This document shows positions 1 to 7,871 of a DNA stretch of 64,000 nucleotides, piece by piece. Under the pieces are notes generated by a model that worked only from the letters and a program-made list of their open reading frames with translations, did no database searches and was not told the DNA's origin. The stretch's first letter is position 1. The number at the start of each line of letters is the position of its first letter. Made by a program: the position numbers and the translations under genes. Source of the stretch: Brucella haematophila (GTDB taxonomy: Bacteria; Pseudomonadota; Alphaproteobacteria; Rhizobiales; Rhizobiaceae); assembly GCF_005938105.1 (NCBI RefSeq), contig NZ_VCPE01000011.1, positions 124,001-188,000 of the forward strand. Direction: 5' to 3'.

Positions 1-1
1 C

Positions 2-1210
2 TTTTGCGATCATGCGCTGATCGGCGAAATGCAAAATGCCGTGGCGCAGACCAATTTCGTCAAGACACTGGTGACCTGGGAGGACCATGCGGGCGGTGAG
101 CTTGGCGCATTGCTGGCCGATGCATCCGGCGATTTCGACCCAGTGGCAACGCGGGCGGATGACCCCTGCCTGCTCGGCTTCACATCCGGCACCACCGGCT
201 TGCCGAAAGCGACGATCCATTTCCACCGCGACCTGCTGATCGTCTGCGACTGCTATGCGCATCACATATTGGACGCGACGGAAGACGATATCTTCATCGG
301 CTCGCCGCCGCTGGCTTTCACATTCGGCCTTGGCGGACTGGTTCTCTTTCCTTTCAGGATCGGCGCTTCCACAGTGCTTCCGGCAAAGACCGCGCCCCAT
401 GATCTGGCGCTCGCCATCGGCGAATATAAGCCGACTGTCTGTTTCACCGCGCCGACGGCCTATCGCGCCATGCTTTCGAAAATTGATCAATATGATCTGT
501 CTTCACTGCGCAAATGCGTTTCAGCCGGTGAAGCTCTGCCGCTTCCCACTTTCGAAGCGTGGAAGCGCGCAACCGGGCTGTCGCTGGCAGATGGCATCGG
601 TGCAACGGAAATGCTGCATATCTTCATTTCCGCGCCGGAAAACGACATTCGTCCCGGCGCGACCGGCAAGCCAATCCCCGGTTATGAAGCACGCGTCATC
701 GATGACAATGGGCAGGAATGCGCGCCCGGCACCCCCGGACGCCTTGCGGTTCGCGGGCCGCTCGGCTGCAAATATCTGGCAGACCCGCGCCAGACCAAAT
801 ATGTCGAGAATGGCTGGAACATCACCGGCGATACCTATGTCATGGATGAGGACGGCTACTTCTGGTATCAGGCCCGCAATGACGACATGATCGTTTCCGC
901 CGGATACAATATTGCCGGGCCGGAGGTCGAGGCCAGCCTGCTCGCGCATCCGGCTGTAGCGGAATGCGGCGTGGTGGCAGCGCCGGATGAGGAACGGGGC
1001 TGCATCGTAAAAGCCTATGTGGTGCTGAACGAGGGCTATAATGGCGATGCGAATTTGCAGGAAACCCTGCAACGCCATGTCAAAAGCGAACTCGCACCCT
1101 ATAAATATCCACGCCTGATATGCTGGGTTTCCAGTCTGCCCAAGACAGAATCCGGAAAATTGCAGCGATCCGCCCTGCGCGCGCAGGCGGCAACCGAAGC
1201 CCGCGCCTGA
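2..1210 (+). CDS. 2-aminobenzoate-CoA ligase-like acyl-CoA synthetase (5' end outside window)
   Basis: This is the C-terminal three quarters (about 400 residues) of an ANL-superfamily acid-CoA ligase. The reading frame is open to the left edge, so the start lies upstream. It should activate an aromatic acid with ATP and CoA via an acyl-adenylate. The P-loop TSGTTGLPKA, the region GIGATEM, the hinge GDTYVMDEDGYFWYQAR with the DDMIVSAGYNI core, and the catalytic-lysine motif LPKTESGKLQR near the C-terminus are all visible. Resemblance is to benzoate/2-aminobenzoate-CoA ligases. The 2-aminobenzoyl-CoA monooxygenase/reductase at 13.2 kb makes anthranilate the likeliest substrate, but benzoate or salicylate cannot be excluded from sequence alone. 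The next gene lies close downstream on the same strand. Confidence 0.85.
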   Translation, partial: FCDHALIGEMQNAVAQTNFVKTLVTWEDHAGGELGALLADASGDFDPVATRADDPCLLGFTSGTTGLPKATIHFHRDLLIVCDCYAHHILDATEDDIFIGSPPLAFTFGLGGLVLFPFRIGASTVLPAKTAPHDLALAIGEYKPTVCFTAPTAYRAMLSKIDQYDLSSLRKCVSAGEALPLPTFEAWKRATGLSLADGIGATEMLHIFISAPENDIRPGATGKPIPGYEARVIDDNGQECAPGTPGRLAVRGPLGCKYLADPRQTKYVENGWNITGDTYVMDEDGYFWYQARNDDMIVSAGYNIAGPEVEASLLAHPAVAECGVVAAPDEERGCIVKAYVVLNEGYNGDANLQETLQRHVKSELAPYKYPRLICWVSSLPKTESGKLQRSALRAQAATEARA

Positions 1211-1245
1211 CGCGGCTTCACGCATGAAAAATGCAGGAGACTTCA

Positions 1246-2061
1246 GTGCTTCAAGACTTCGATACCGCCTATGACAATATGAAAGCCATCAGCGATTCCG
1301 CCACATATCCGCCGCGCTGGACGGAACTGGCCTCCGGCTTTCGCGCCAAAATGCGCGATCAGGGCCGCTTGATCCCTGACATCGCTTACGCCGAGGGTAC
1401 GCGCAACCATTACGACCTCTTCCTGCCGGAAGGCACGGCCAAGGGTACGCTCGTCTATGTCCATGGCGGCTATTGGAAGGGGCTGGACAAAAGCTTCTGG
1501 TCGCATCTGGCGCAGGGAGCGCTCACGCGCGGTTATCGCGTGGCCATGCCGAGCTATACGCTGTGCCCCGAAGCGCGGATTTCCGGCATCACGCTGGAAA
1601 TCGGTCGTTTCATCGACCGGCTGGCGCAGGAAGTGGACGGCGACATTGCGCTGACCGGCCATTCCGCAGGGGGGCATCTCGTCAGCCGCATGGCTTGCGA
1701 AAACGCACCCATTGCCGCCGCGACGGCGGAACGGATCAGCCATGTTCTTTCCATCAGCGGGTTGCATGATCTGCGCCCGCTGCTCAAAACCGCGATGAAC
1801 GACATTTTCCACATGGATGCGGAAGAAGCCGTCTCGGAAAGCGCCGCGCTACAGCGCCCGCGCGCGGATATTGCCGTGCATTGCTGTGTCGGCGGTGACG
1901 AACTGATGGAATTCCGGCGGCAAAATGCACTGCTGGCAAACATCTGGTACGGATTGGGGATCGAGACCAGCGCCTGGGAAATCGACGGAACGCATCATTG
2001 CGATGTGATCGACACGCTGTGCGATCCCGAAAGCCGCGCTGTTAAATTCCTCTGCCCGTAA
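1246..2061 (+). CDS. arylformamidase-like alpha/beta hydrolase
   Basis: An alpha/beta-hydrolase of about 271 residues resembling kynurenine formamidase (arylformamidase). The HGGYW motif forms the expected oxyanion loop, GHSAGGH carries the nucleophilic serine, and a C-terminal GTHHCDV contains the likely catalytic histidine. Family members remove formyl groups from N-formylkynurenine or similar anilides. Beside an anthranilate-CoA ligase it may release anthranilate from N-formylanthranilate (inference). The GTG at 1246 is preferred because AGGAGA at 1235-1240 is well spaced for it. The in-frame ATG at 1231 contains no ribosome-binding site upstream and would place the AGGAGA inside the gene. 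It is probably co-transcribed with the ligase, whose stop is 35 bases upstream. Confidence 0.78.
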   Translation: MLQDFDTAYDNMKAISDSATYPPRWTELASGFRAKMRDQGRLIPDIAYAEGTRNHYDLFLPEGTAKGTLVYVHGGYWKGLDKSFWSHLAQGALTRGYRVAMPSYTLCPEARISGITLEIGRFIDRLAQEVDGDIALTGHSAGGHLVSRMACENAPIAAATAERISHVLSISGLHDLRPLLKTAMNDIFHMDAEEAVSESAALQRPRADIAVHCCVGGDELMEFRRQNALLANIWYGLGIETSAWEIDGTHHCDVIDTLCDPESRAVKFLCP

Positions 2062-2074
2062 CACCGGGGAAGCG

Positions 2075-2105
2075 AAACGCTTTTCGCTTATGGCGGAAAG
2101 CGTTT
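2075..2105. terminator. candidate bidirectional terminator hairpin
   Basis: A 9-bp perfect inverted repeat, AAACGCTTT at 2075-2083 and AAAGCGTTT at 2097-2105, separates the convergent hydrolase and luxR genes. The right arm runs into GTTTTC. It abuts the luxR stop codon at 2106-2108. Confidence 0.45.
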
Positions 2106-2897
2106 TCAGAAATGCTCTATCGGAAGGCCGCGCCGTTCCTGTCCGGACAGGGCAAACCCTGCCGGCTCGGCTTTCGCTCCGCCGCTCATGCGGTTGATCA
2201 TCACGGCCACTTCGGTTCTGTTATGGACACCGAAACGCTTGATCAGAGCATCGACATAATCCTTCACTGTATGGGGCGAAAGTTCCAGATGCCGTGCGAT
2301 CTGCTTGTTGGTGTTGCCCGCAGCCAGCAACCGGGCGACGGTCGAAAGACGCGGCGGCAGGCTGGTCAGATTGGCGCCGGGCGTCTTCGCCGGACGCGCT
2401 TCCTGGATATTGCGCAAGGCCAGCGCCGACGAACGGCACAACAGTGACACCTGCTCTTCGAGCTGTGTTGCGTGCATCTCGAAACCGGCGGCATAAATCA
2501 GCGCCTGAATATTGCCGCCAACATAAACCGGACAGCACAAGTTATCGTTGTAGTTCCATCGATAGAGCAGCGTCCGCATCAGCGGCACATTGCCCGCTGC
2601 ATTCTGGGGCAAACGGGAGCCTGCAACCGCGCTGGCATTCTGCACAACCGCCGCAATCATCGGATCTGAATCCGCCAGCCCGTTCTGATATTCGAGAAGA
2701 AAGCCGGTGGGCGTGTTGATGCTGTGAAAAAGGCGCGGCCGATTATTCTCCAGCAAATAAATTCCAAGCGAACGCACGCGCAGGACATGCGCGGCGAAAT
2801 AATCGCAAGCTATTGTAAAATCGTCATAATTACGGCTTTCCGCAACAGAAAGTGCCGCAGAGACCCGCTCGTCTATCGATAGTATTTCCCTGGGCAT
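2106..2897 (-). CDS. LuxR-type transcriptional regulator
   Basis: A 263-residue regulator with a C-terminal LuxR/GerE helix-turn-helix at about residues 180-238. The recognition region shows the typical GNTNKQIARHLELSPHTVKDY sequence in part (N-K-Q-I-A ... H-T-V-K-D-Y). The N-terminal 165 residues are a probable sensory domain but lack an obvious receiver phosphoacceptor pattern, so this is not a clear two-component response regulator. No luxI-type synthase is visible in the window. It is divergent from the flavin monooxygenase gene and probably controls it from the intergenic inverted repeats at 2910-2937. The ligand is unknown. Confidence 0.8.
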   Translation of the reverse strand: MPREILSIDERVSAALSVAESRNYDDFTIACDYFAAHVLRVRSLGIYLLENNRPRLFHSINTPTGFLLEYQNGLADSDPMIAAVVQNASAVAGSRLPQNAAGNVPLMRTLLYRWNYNDNLCCPVYVGGNIQALIYAAGFEMHATQLEEQVSLLCRSSALALRNIQEARPAKTPGANLTSLPPRLSTVARLLAAGNTNKQIARHLELSPHTVKDYVDALIKRFGVHNRTEVAVMINRMSGGAKAEPAGFALSGQERRGLPIEHF

Positions 2898-2909
2898 TCT
2901 CTCTCCCGA

Positions 2910-2937
2910 ATTCCCAAGCCCCCCATTCGGGGGGAAT
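2910..2937. promoter_or_regulatory. nested inverted repeats, candidate LuxR-type operator
   Basis: ATTCCC at 2910-2915 is mirrored by GGGAAT at 2932-2937. Inside, CCCCCC at 2919-2924 faces GGGGGG at 2929-2934. The element lies in the spacer between the divergent luxR gene and the flavin monooxygenase gene, where a local regulator would bind. Function is inferred from position and symmetry only. Confidence 0.35.
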
Positions 2938-2999
2938 GTTTGTTCCCGCTCTTGTTCGTATCATTCCCGCTTACAACGACTAAATCAAGGGGAACCGTT

Positions 3000-4247
3000 T
3001 TGGATACCAGCGTGCACCGGGCTCACACCGCCGACAACTATTCCGCAGTCATTCAGGGCTTCAACGACCGCCTGCAAGCCATTCTACCCCTGATTGAAGA
3101 AAAGGCCGAAGAAGCGGAACAACTCGGGCGGATGCATGATGACGTCGTGGACGCGATGCGCAAGGGCGGCTTCTACACGATGCTGTTTCCGAAGGAAGTC
3201 GGCGGCGCGGAACTGCGACCCGTCGATGCCATGAAAATCATGTCGGCTCTTTCCTATGCCCATGCCTCATCCGGCTGGTGCACGATGGTCAACAATATGG
3301 AAGGCACGACCATGGCGATCTACCTCGACGACGAGGGGATTGCCAATGTGTTCAAGGATGGTGTCGATATCACCATTGCAGGCAACGGCGTGCCGCGCGG
3401 CTTTGCCCGCAAGGTCGACGGCGGCTACATGATCCGCGGCAACTGGGCCTATGGAAGCTCCATTTTCCACGCGGAATGGATTCATTCCGGCTGCTTCCTG
3501 CTCGATCCCAAGGACCCGAACGGCAAAGCGCTGCTGAAAGACGAAACCGGCGCACCGCAGATCATCGTCGCGCATCACCCGCGCTCGACGATCCAGCTGC
3601 TCGGCAACTGGGATGTGCTGGGCCTGCGCGCCACCGGCAGCTTCGACTATACGCTTGCAACCGACGAAGACCTCTTCGTACCGGATTCCATGGTCTATAG
3701 TTTCACGCAATCCGCACCGAAACGCGGTCAGTCGCAGGGCCATCTCGGACTGGCAGGCTACAGCGCCCTCACCCATACGAGCTGGGCCATCGGCGTTGGT
3801 CGCCGGATACTCGATGAACTCGCCAAGGTGATCCGCCAGCGACAGGACCCATTCGGCAAGAGCGCAGATAGCGCCAGCCTGCGGTTCCAGTTTGCCAATG
3901 CCGAAGCCCGCTATCGGGCGGCGCGGGCGCTTGCCATGGAAACATGGGAAGATGTCTCGCAGACCACCGCATCTGGCGGTGTTCCAACCCTCGACCAGAT
4001 GACGATGGTGAAGCTCTCGCTGCGCTATATGCACGACATCGTTTCCGATGTGGCGACATTTGCGCATCGGGCGGCGCGCGGCGCATCGCTGCACAACACG
4101 GCCATGCAGCGCTTCTATCGCGACATTCATTCCGGCACCCAGCATATCCTGCTTGCCGACCAGATCGTCGAGGAATGCGGCAAGGGTTTGCTCGGCCTGT
4201 CCGGCCCCGGTGCACGATGGACCGTTTTCGGCATCAGCGAAAACTGA
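3000..4247 (+). CDS. acyl-CoA-dehydrogenase-fold flavin-dependent monooxygenase (candidate indole/aromatic oxygenase)
   Basis: A 415-residue protein of the acyl-CoA-dehydrogenase-like monooxygenase group (HpaB/DszC/IifC-type), which uses free reduced flavin supplied by a partner reductase. The N-terminal helical domain, the beta-domain (around GNGVPRGFARKVDGGYMIRG) and the four-helix C-terminal domain are recognisable. It lacks the usual acyl-CoA dehydrogenase catalytic-glutamate segment. A TTG at 3000 is taken as the start because AAGGGGA at 2987-2993 lies about 6 bases upstream. An in-frame ATG at 2940 overlaps the operator-like repeat and has no ribosome-binding site. The FMN reductase starts 8 bases after its stop. 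In known indole-oxidising clusters this pair oxidises the indole ring; that substrate is an inference here. Confidence 0.75.
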   Translation: MDTSVHRAHTADNYSAVIQGFNDRLQAILPLIEEKAEEAEQLGRMHDDVVDAMRKGGFYTMLFPKEVGGAELRPVDAMKIMSALSYAHASSGWCTMVNNMEGTTMAIYLDDEGIANVFKDGVDITIAGNGVPRGFARKVDGGYMIRGNWAYGSSIFHAEWIHSGCFLLDPKDPNGKALLKDETGAPQIIVAHHPRSTIQLLGNWDVLGLRATGSFDYTLATDEDLFVPDSMVYSFTQSAPKRGQSQGHLGLAGYSALTHTSWAIGVGRRILDELAKVIRQRQDPFGKSADSASLRFQFANAEARYRAARALAMETWEDVSQTTASGGVPTLDQMTMVKLSLRYMHDIVSDVATFAHRAARGASLHNTAMQRFYRDIHSGTQHILLADQIVEECGKGLLGLSGPGARWTVFGISEN

Positions 4248-4255
4248 GACCGGCC

Positions 4256-4834
4256 ATGACGAGAAATATTGTCAGCTTCGTCGGGTGTGATCGCCCGACG
4301 AAAGTTCACCGGCTAACCCAGGCGATTGCCGCAAGGCTGGAAGCGGAAGACGATGTGTCGGTCACGCATCTGGACCTGTCGCATGCTGGGCCGAACCTGT
4401 TTACCGTCAATCGCAAGGCGCTGGACCGGCAATCCGAAATCCTCATTTCGGAGATCGAGCATTGCGATGCCTTGATCGTCGGCTGCCCGGTCTATCAGGG
4501 AAGCTATCCCGGCCTTTTCAAGCATGTGTTCGATCTCGTGCATCCATTGGCGCTGCGCGGTCGCCCGACCGTGCTGTGCGCGGTGGGCGGCGGGCATCGT
4601 CACGCGCTGGTCGTCGAGCATCATCTGCGTCCGCTCTTCGGCTTTTTCGAAGCGGGAACCGTCGCAACCGGCATTTATGCCTGTTCGGCGGAACTGGAAC
4701 CGGACGGGCTGTTGCCTCCGGCCCTCGAAGCGCGGATCGACAGCGCCGTCGACCAGATGAGAAAACAATTGGTCCAGTCACACCAAGCCAGCGGCATAAG
4801 GTGGAAAGATGTTGAATTACTCGAGCAGTTTTGA
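4256..4834 (+). CDS. NAD(P)H-dependent FMN reductase (flavodoxin-like, SsuE/MsuE type)
   Basis: A 192-residue NADPH-dependent FMN reductase domain protein that would supply FMNH2 to the monooxygenase encoded just upstream. The GCPVYQGSYPGLFKHVFDL stretch (about residues 75-93) is the family's flavin-binding loop, and AVGGGHRHALVVEHHLRPLF follows (about residues 109-128). The ATG at 4256 lies 8 bases after the monooxygenase stop; the frame is open further upstream, but that part overlaps the monooxygenase gene. The 3' end overlaps the following hydrolase gene by 26 bases, suggesting translational coupling in one operon. Confidence 0.82.
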   Translation: MTRNIVSFVGCDRPTKVHRLTQAIAARLEAEDDVSVTHLDLSHAGPNLFTVNRKALDRQSEILISEIEHCDALIVGCPVYQGSYPGLFKHVFDLVHPLALRGRPTVLCAVGGGHRHALVVEHHLRPLFGFFEAGTVATGIYACSAELEPDGLLPPALEARIDSAVDQMRKQLVQSHQASGIRWKDVELLEQF

Positions 4835-5594
4835 AAAACGCACGGTCGAAATCAGAGGCAAAACCATCACCTATCTCATAAAGGGTGAAGGCAAGGATGT
4901 CGTCTTTCTGCATGGAACCGGAACATTTCCCGGCTTCGACAGTCTGGCCGACATTGCTTCGCGAAACCGGCTCATCATTCCGTTTCATCCGAATTTCGGT
5001 GAAAGCGACGATGATGCCGATATCGTGCAGATGGGCGACTATGTGCTCCATTACATGGATTTCTTCGATGCGCTGAGGCTGGACCAGTTCAGCCTCGGCG
5101 GCTTTTCGCTGGGCGGCTGGATCGCCGCTGAATATGCGATCAGACAGCCGGACAGGCTCGCCGCGCTGTTTCTGGCAGCACCTGCCGGTCTCGACGTTAC
5201 GGCCATCCCCCTCCCCGATCTGTTTCAGGTCGCGCCTGCCGATATCCCTGCCCATCTGGCGCACGATCCGGCGGTCGCGCTCCGCTATTTCCCATCTGCG
5301 CCCGACAGCCGGTTCGATGCAGCGCTTGGACGAGAAATGGGCGCGCTGGCGCGGGTCCATGCAACCGACGGACGTGGCAATAAAAAGCTTGGCCATTGGC
5401 TGCACCGGCTGAACATGCCGACCCTGATCCTCTGGGGCGAGGAAGACCGGGTTATCCCCGCGCAATATGCCGAAGAGTGGCAGCGCGGGATCAGCGGCGC
5501 ACGGCTGGAGAAGCTCGGCGCAACCGGCCATCTGCTGTTTGAAGAAACGCCGGCGGCGGCGACACTTGTGCGCGATTTCCTGTCGACGGTCTGA
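4809..5594 (+). CDS. alpha/beta hydrolase
   Basis: A 261-residue alpha/beta-hydrolase. The oxyanion region is HGTGTF near residue 35, the nucleophile elbow GGFSLGG puts Ser at about residue 100, the acidic residue lies in WGEEDRVIP, and the histidine in GATGHLLF. The family includes ring-cleavage (C-C) hydrolases, enol-lactone hydrolases and esterases; the substrate cannot be told from sequence. Overlap with the flavin reductase gene and close spacing to the MFS gene place it in the monooxygenase operon, so it probably hydrolyses an oxidised aromatic intermediate. Confidence 0.78.
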   Translation: MLNYSSSFEKRTVEIRGKTITYLIKGEGKDVVFLHGTGTFPGFDSLADIASRNRLIIPFHPNFGESDDDADIVQMGDYVLHYMDFFDALRLDQFSLGGFSLGGWIAAEYAIRQPDRLAALFLAAPAGLDVTAIPLPDLFQVAPADIPAHLAHDPAVALRYFPSAPDSRFDAALGREMGALARVHATDGRGNKKLGHWLHRLNMPTLILWGEEDRVIPAQYAEEWQRGISGARLEKLGATGHLLFEETPAAATLVRDFLSTV

Positions 5595-5677
5595 GGTCCG
5601 TTTTCAAGCATTGGGCACCGCACGCTCCCGCTTGGGAGCATCATGAAGTTGCAGGTAAAAATAAGGGGAACCAGACC

Positions 5678-6988
5678 ATGCAATGGGAAAGCCTATCGGA
5701 CTTCGATCAATCCAGAATAAAGCGCTGGCAATGGGGCATGCTGGCGCTAGCGCTGTTATGCGAGATGTTTCTCGCCGCCGACTGGTACGCCTTCGCGGCG
5801 GTGATACCGTTCATTTCGGAAACACTTCAGCTTGATTCCGCGCAGGCCGGTCTGGCGCAGGGGATATTCGCGCTGACCTATGGTCTCGGCATGATTGTCT
5901 GGTCGCAATTGAGCCGTCGCATGAATGCGCGGTCGCTGCTGCTGATCGGTCTGTTCTGCACCGCCATCGGCATGGTGGCGCAAGTCTACGTCCAGACCTA
6001 CGCCCAGTTGATTGCGCTGCGCCTGTTCATCGGTTTCTTCGACGCGGCAATTTTCCTCGGCAATATGAAGCTCATCATCGGCTGGTTCCCGCAGAAGCGG
6101 CGCGGCAGCATGATCGGCTTGATCCTCGCCGCCTATAGTCTTGCAATCACGCTGGACTTCGCGATTGGCATTCCGCTTTCCATCACCTATGGCTGGCGCA
6201 CCTTCTTCGCCATACTTGCCATCGGTACGCTGGTGACAGCGGCGGGCGTGCTGCTCTTCACCCGTAACAATCCCGCCCATATCGGTTTCAAGGATTTTCG
6301 CTGGGAACCGGAAAAACAGCAGACCTGCACGGCGTCACTGTCCAGCATCTTCCGCTCGAAATGGATTATCGTCGGCAGCCTCGGCATTTCGGCCTGCACA
6401 ATGGCCATTGCCGGAACTGCAACCTGGGTCATTCCCGGTTACATCGCCGTTCATCAGATGCCGGTGGAAGATGCAGCCCTGATCGGCACCTTGATGGGGC
6501 TGTCACAGGTCGTGTTTCTCGTTATCGGCGGTTACGCCGCCGACCGCCTGAACAAAACGGGGATGATCAAGTTCGGAACCGTGCTTGCCGTTCTCGTCGC
6601 GGCAATGTTCACCCTCGGCATGGCGATACCGCTTGGCTTTGGCTGGCTTATCCTGATGGCGCTTTTGAGCGGCGTGGCGCTTTTCGGCGGCGGCGCGATC
6701 TTCGCCTTTCTCAGCGAAAAATATCCGGAAGAACTGGCGACGGCAGCGGTTGGCTATGCCGAGATTTTCGCCATCCTTGCAACCTTCATTTCGCCCTGGG
6801 TCATGGGCGTGGTCATCAAGGTTTCGGGCGGGTCTTTTGTCAGCGCCTTCCTGACCTTCGCCATAATGGAAGCGATCATTCTGGCCATCATTCTGGTGGT
6901 CACGCGCGAGGGCTTCAGCCTGAACGACGACAAGGTTGCCATTGCCGCCAGCGGCAACGGCATTTCGGGCGAGGCCTCCCGTTCCTGA
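5678..6988 (+). CDS. MFS transporter (12 membrane segments)
   Basis: A 436-residue major-facilitator protein with about twelve hydrophobic segments and the loop 2-3 motif SRRMNARSLL. It sits last in the monooxygenase-reductase-hydrolase operon and ends in a strong terminator. A GGGGA ribosome-binding site precedes the ATG at 5678. By position it is likely an importer of the aromatic or heteroaromatic substrate, or an exporter of an intermediate; direction and substrate cannot be read from the sequence. Confidence 0.8.
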   Translation: MQWESLSDFDQSRIKRWQWGMLALALLCEMFLAADWYAFAAVIPFISETLQLDSAQAGLAQGIFALTYGLGMIVWSQLSRRMNARSLLLIGLFCTAIGMVAQVYVQTYAQLIALRLFIGFFDAAIFLGNMKLIIGWFPQKRRGSMIGLILAAYSLAITLDFAIGIPLSITYGWRTFFAILAIGTLVTAAGVLLFTRNNPAHIGFKDFRWEPEKQQTCTASLSSIFRSKWIIVGSLGISACTMAIAGTATWVIPGYIAVHQMPVEDAALIGTLMGLSQVVFLVIGGYAADRLNKTGMIKFGTVLAVLVAAMFTLGMAIPLGFGWLILMALLSGVALFGGGAIFAFLSEKYPEELATAAVGYAEIFAILATFISPWVMGVVIKVSGGSFVSAFLTFAIMEAIILAIILVVTREGFSLNDDKVAIAASGNGISGEASRS

Positions 6989-7009
6989 TCCAGCAACTTT
7001 GCGGATGCG

Positions 7010-7044
7010 GCGGATGCGAATGACAGGTCGCATCCGCCTTTTTC
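7010..7044 (+). terminator. intrinsic terminator
   Basis: GCGGATGCGA at 7010-7019 pairs with TCGCATCCGC at 7028-7037 (10 bp, loop of 8) and is followed by CTTTTTCT. It closes the monooxygenase-to-MFS operon. Confidence 0.8.
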
Positions 7045-7158
7045 TCTGGCTTCTTTCCGCAACCGATATTAACACCGATGAGAGCGCCTTGTTGCGCCTG
7101 ATGCCAAGCTGCATCGGGCGGATGACTGTTGCAACCATGATCTAAAGCGAGGGAATTC

Positions 7159-7665
7159 ATGGAGGAACGCTTCTCAGGTACGGTTCTGGCTTCCGAGCAT
7201 CTGGAAGAGAATCCCGCGCGTTCGCTGGGCGAGATCGGCCTGAACAGTTTTGCGCCCTACCTGATGAACCGCCTGATGGCGCGCTATAATGCGAACCTCG
7301 CGGAAGGGCTGAAAGGCCGTCAGATCACAACGGTCAAGCTGCGCACGCTCGCCGTTTTGAGTGTCACGCCTTCGGCCACGATCAACGAGCTGGCGGTCTT
7401 TACCGTGACCGAACAATCGACGATGAGCCGCACGCTCGATTCGCTTGAAGAGCAGGGTTACATTCGCCGTCAGGCGCGCGCTGAAGACATGCGCATCCGC
7501 GATATTTCGATGACTGAAGAAGGGCGCAACATCTTCAACGAAGCATGGCCGACCATGTACGACCTGCTGTTGCAGTTGTTTGAGGGCATTGATGAGGACG
7601 AGCACCGCGCCTTTGTCGGCACCTTGCAGAAAATGCTGCGCAATATCCGTAAAAACGAACTTTGA
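7159..7665 (+). CDS. MarR-family transcriptional regulator
   Basis: A 168-residue winged-helix MarR regulator. The recognition helix lies within ATINELAVFTVTEQSTMSRT (about residues 73-92) and the wing within RRQARAEDMRIRDISMT. The gene is monocistronic, flanked by terminators on both sides, and lies between two catabolic operons. MarR proteins in such settings usually repress aromatic degradation genes and respond to a CoA thioester or phenolic ligand. This is one of two MarR genes in the island and could bind the palindromes described at 13140 or 21424. Confidence 0.85.
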   Translation: MEERFSGTVLASEHLEENPARSLGEIGLNSFAPYLMNRLMARYNANLAEGLKGRQITTVKLRTLAVLSVTPSATINELAVFTVTEQSTMSRTLDSLEEQGYIRRQARAEDMRIRDISMTEEGRNIFNEAWPTMYDLLLQLFEGIDEDEHRAFVGTLQKMLRNIRKNEL

Positions 7666-7683
7666 AATTATGCTGAATAATAG

Positions 7684-7717
7684 GCCGATCCACTTTTGAG
7701 AGCGGATCGGCTTTTTT
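7684..7717 (+). terminator. intrinsic terminator of marR
   Basis: GCCGATCC at 7684-7691 pairs with GGATCGGC at 7704-7711, followed by six T residues. It lies just after the marR stop codon. Confidence 0.85.
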
Positions 7718-7724
7718 GTTGCTT

Positions 7725-7871
7725 AGAGCATTTCCAGCAAAAGTGCGTAGCGCCTACGCGGGGAAATCAGTCCACTGGACTGATTTCTGATCCCGCTTCG
7801 ATGCGTAGGATAATGCGTAAAAACAAATAGATAGAGCGGTTCCACGATTCCGTTTTAACCGGAACCGCTCT
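7725..7871. repeat. RIME-like intergenic repeat, copy A (with three nested inverted repeats)
   Basis: The element starts with AGAGCATTTCCAGCAAAAGTG and contains GATAATGCGTAA, both shared with the inverted copy at 36839-36890. Nested palindromes include AAATCAGTCC/GGACTGATTT (7764-7773, 7777-7786) and the 11-bp arms AGAGCGGTTCC (7833-7843) and GGAACCGCTCT (7861-7871). The last arm supplies part of the stop codon of the neighbouring MFS gene (7870-7872). This is the style of short palindromic repeat found between genes in Rhizobiales. Confidence 0.65.

Noticed and set aside
2106-2897. Quorum-sensing pair
   Set aside because: The LuxR-type gene has no LuxI-like neighbour in the window and its N-terminal domain does not show the usual autoinducer-binding tryptophan/aspartate pattern clearly, so a quorum role is not supported.
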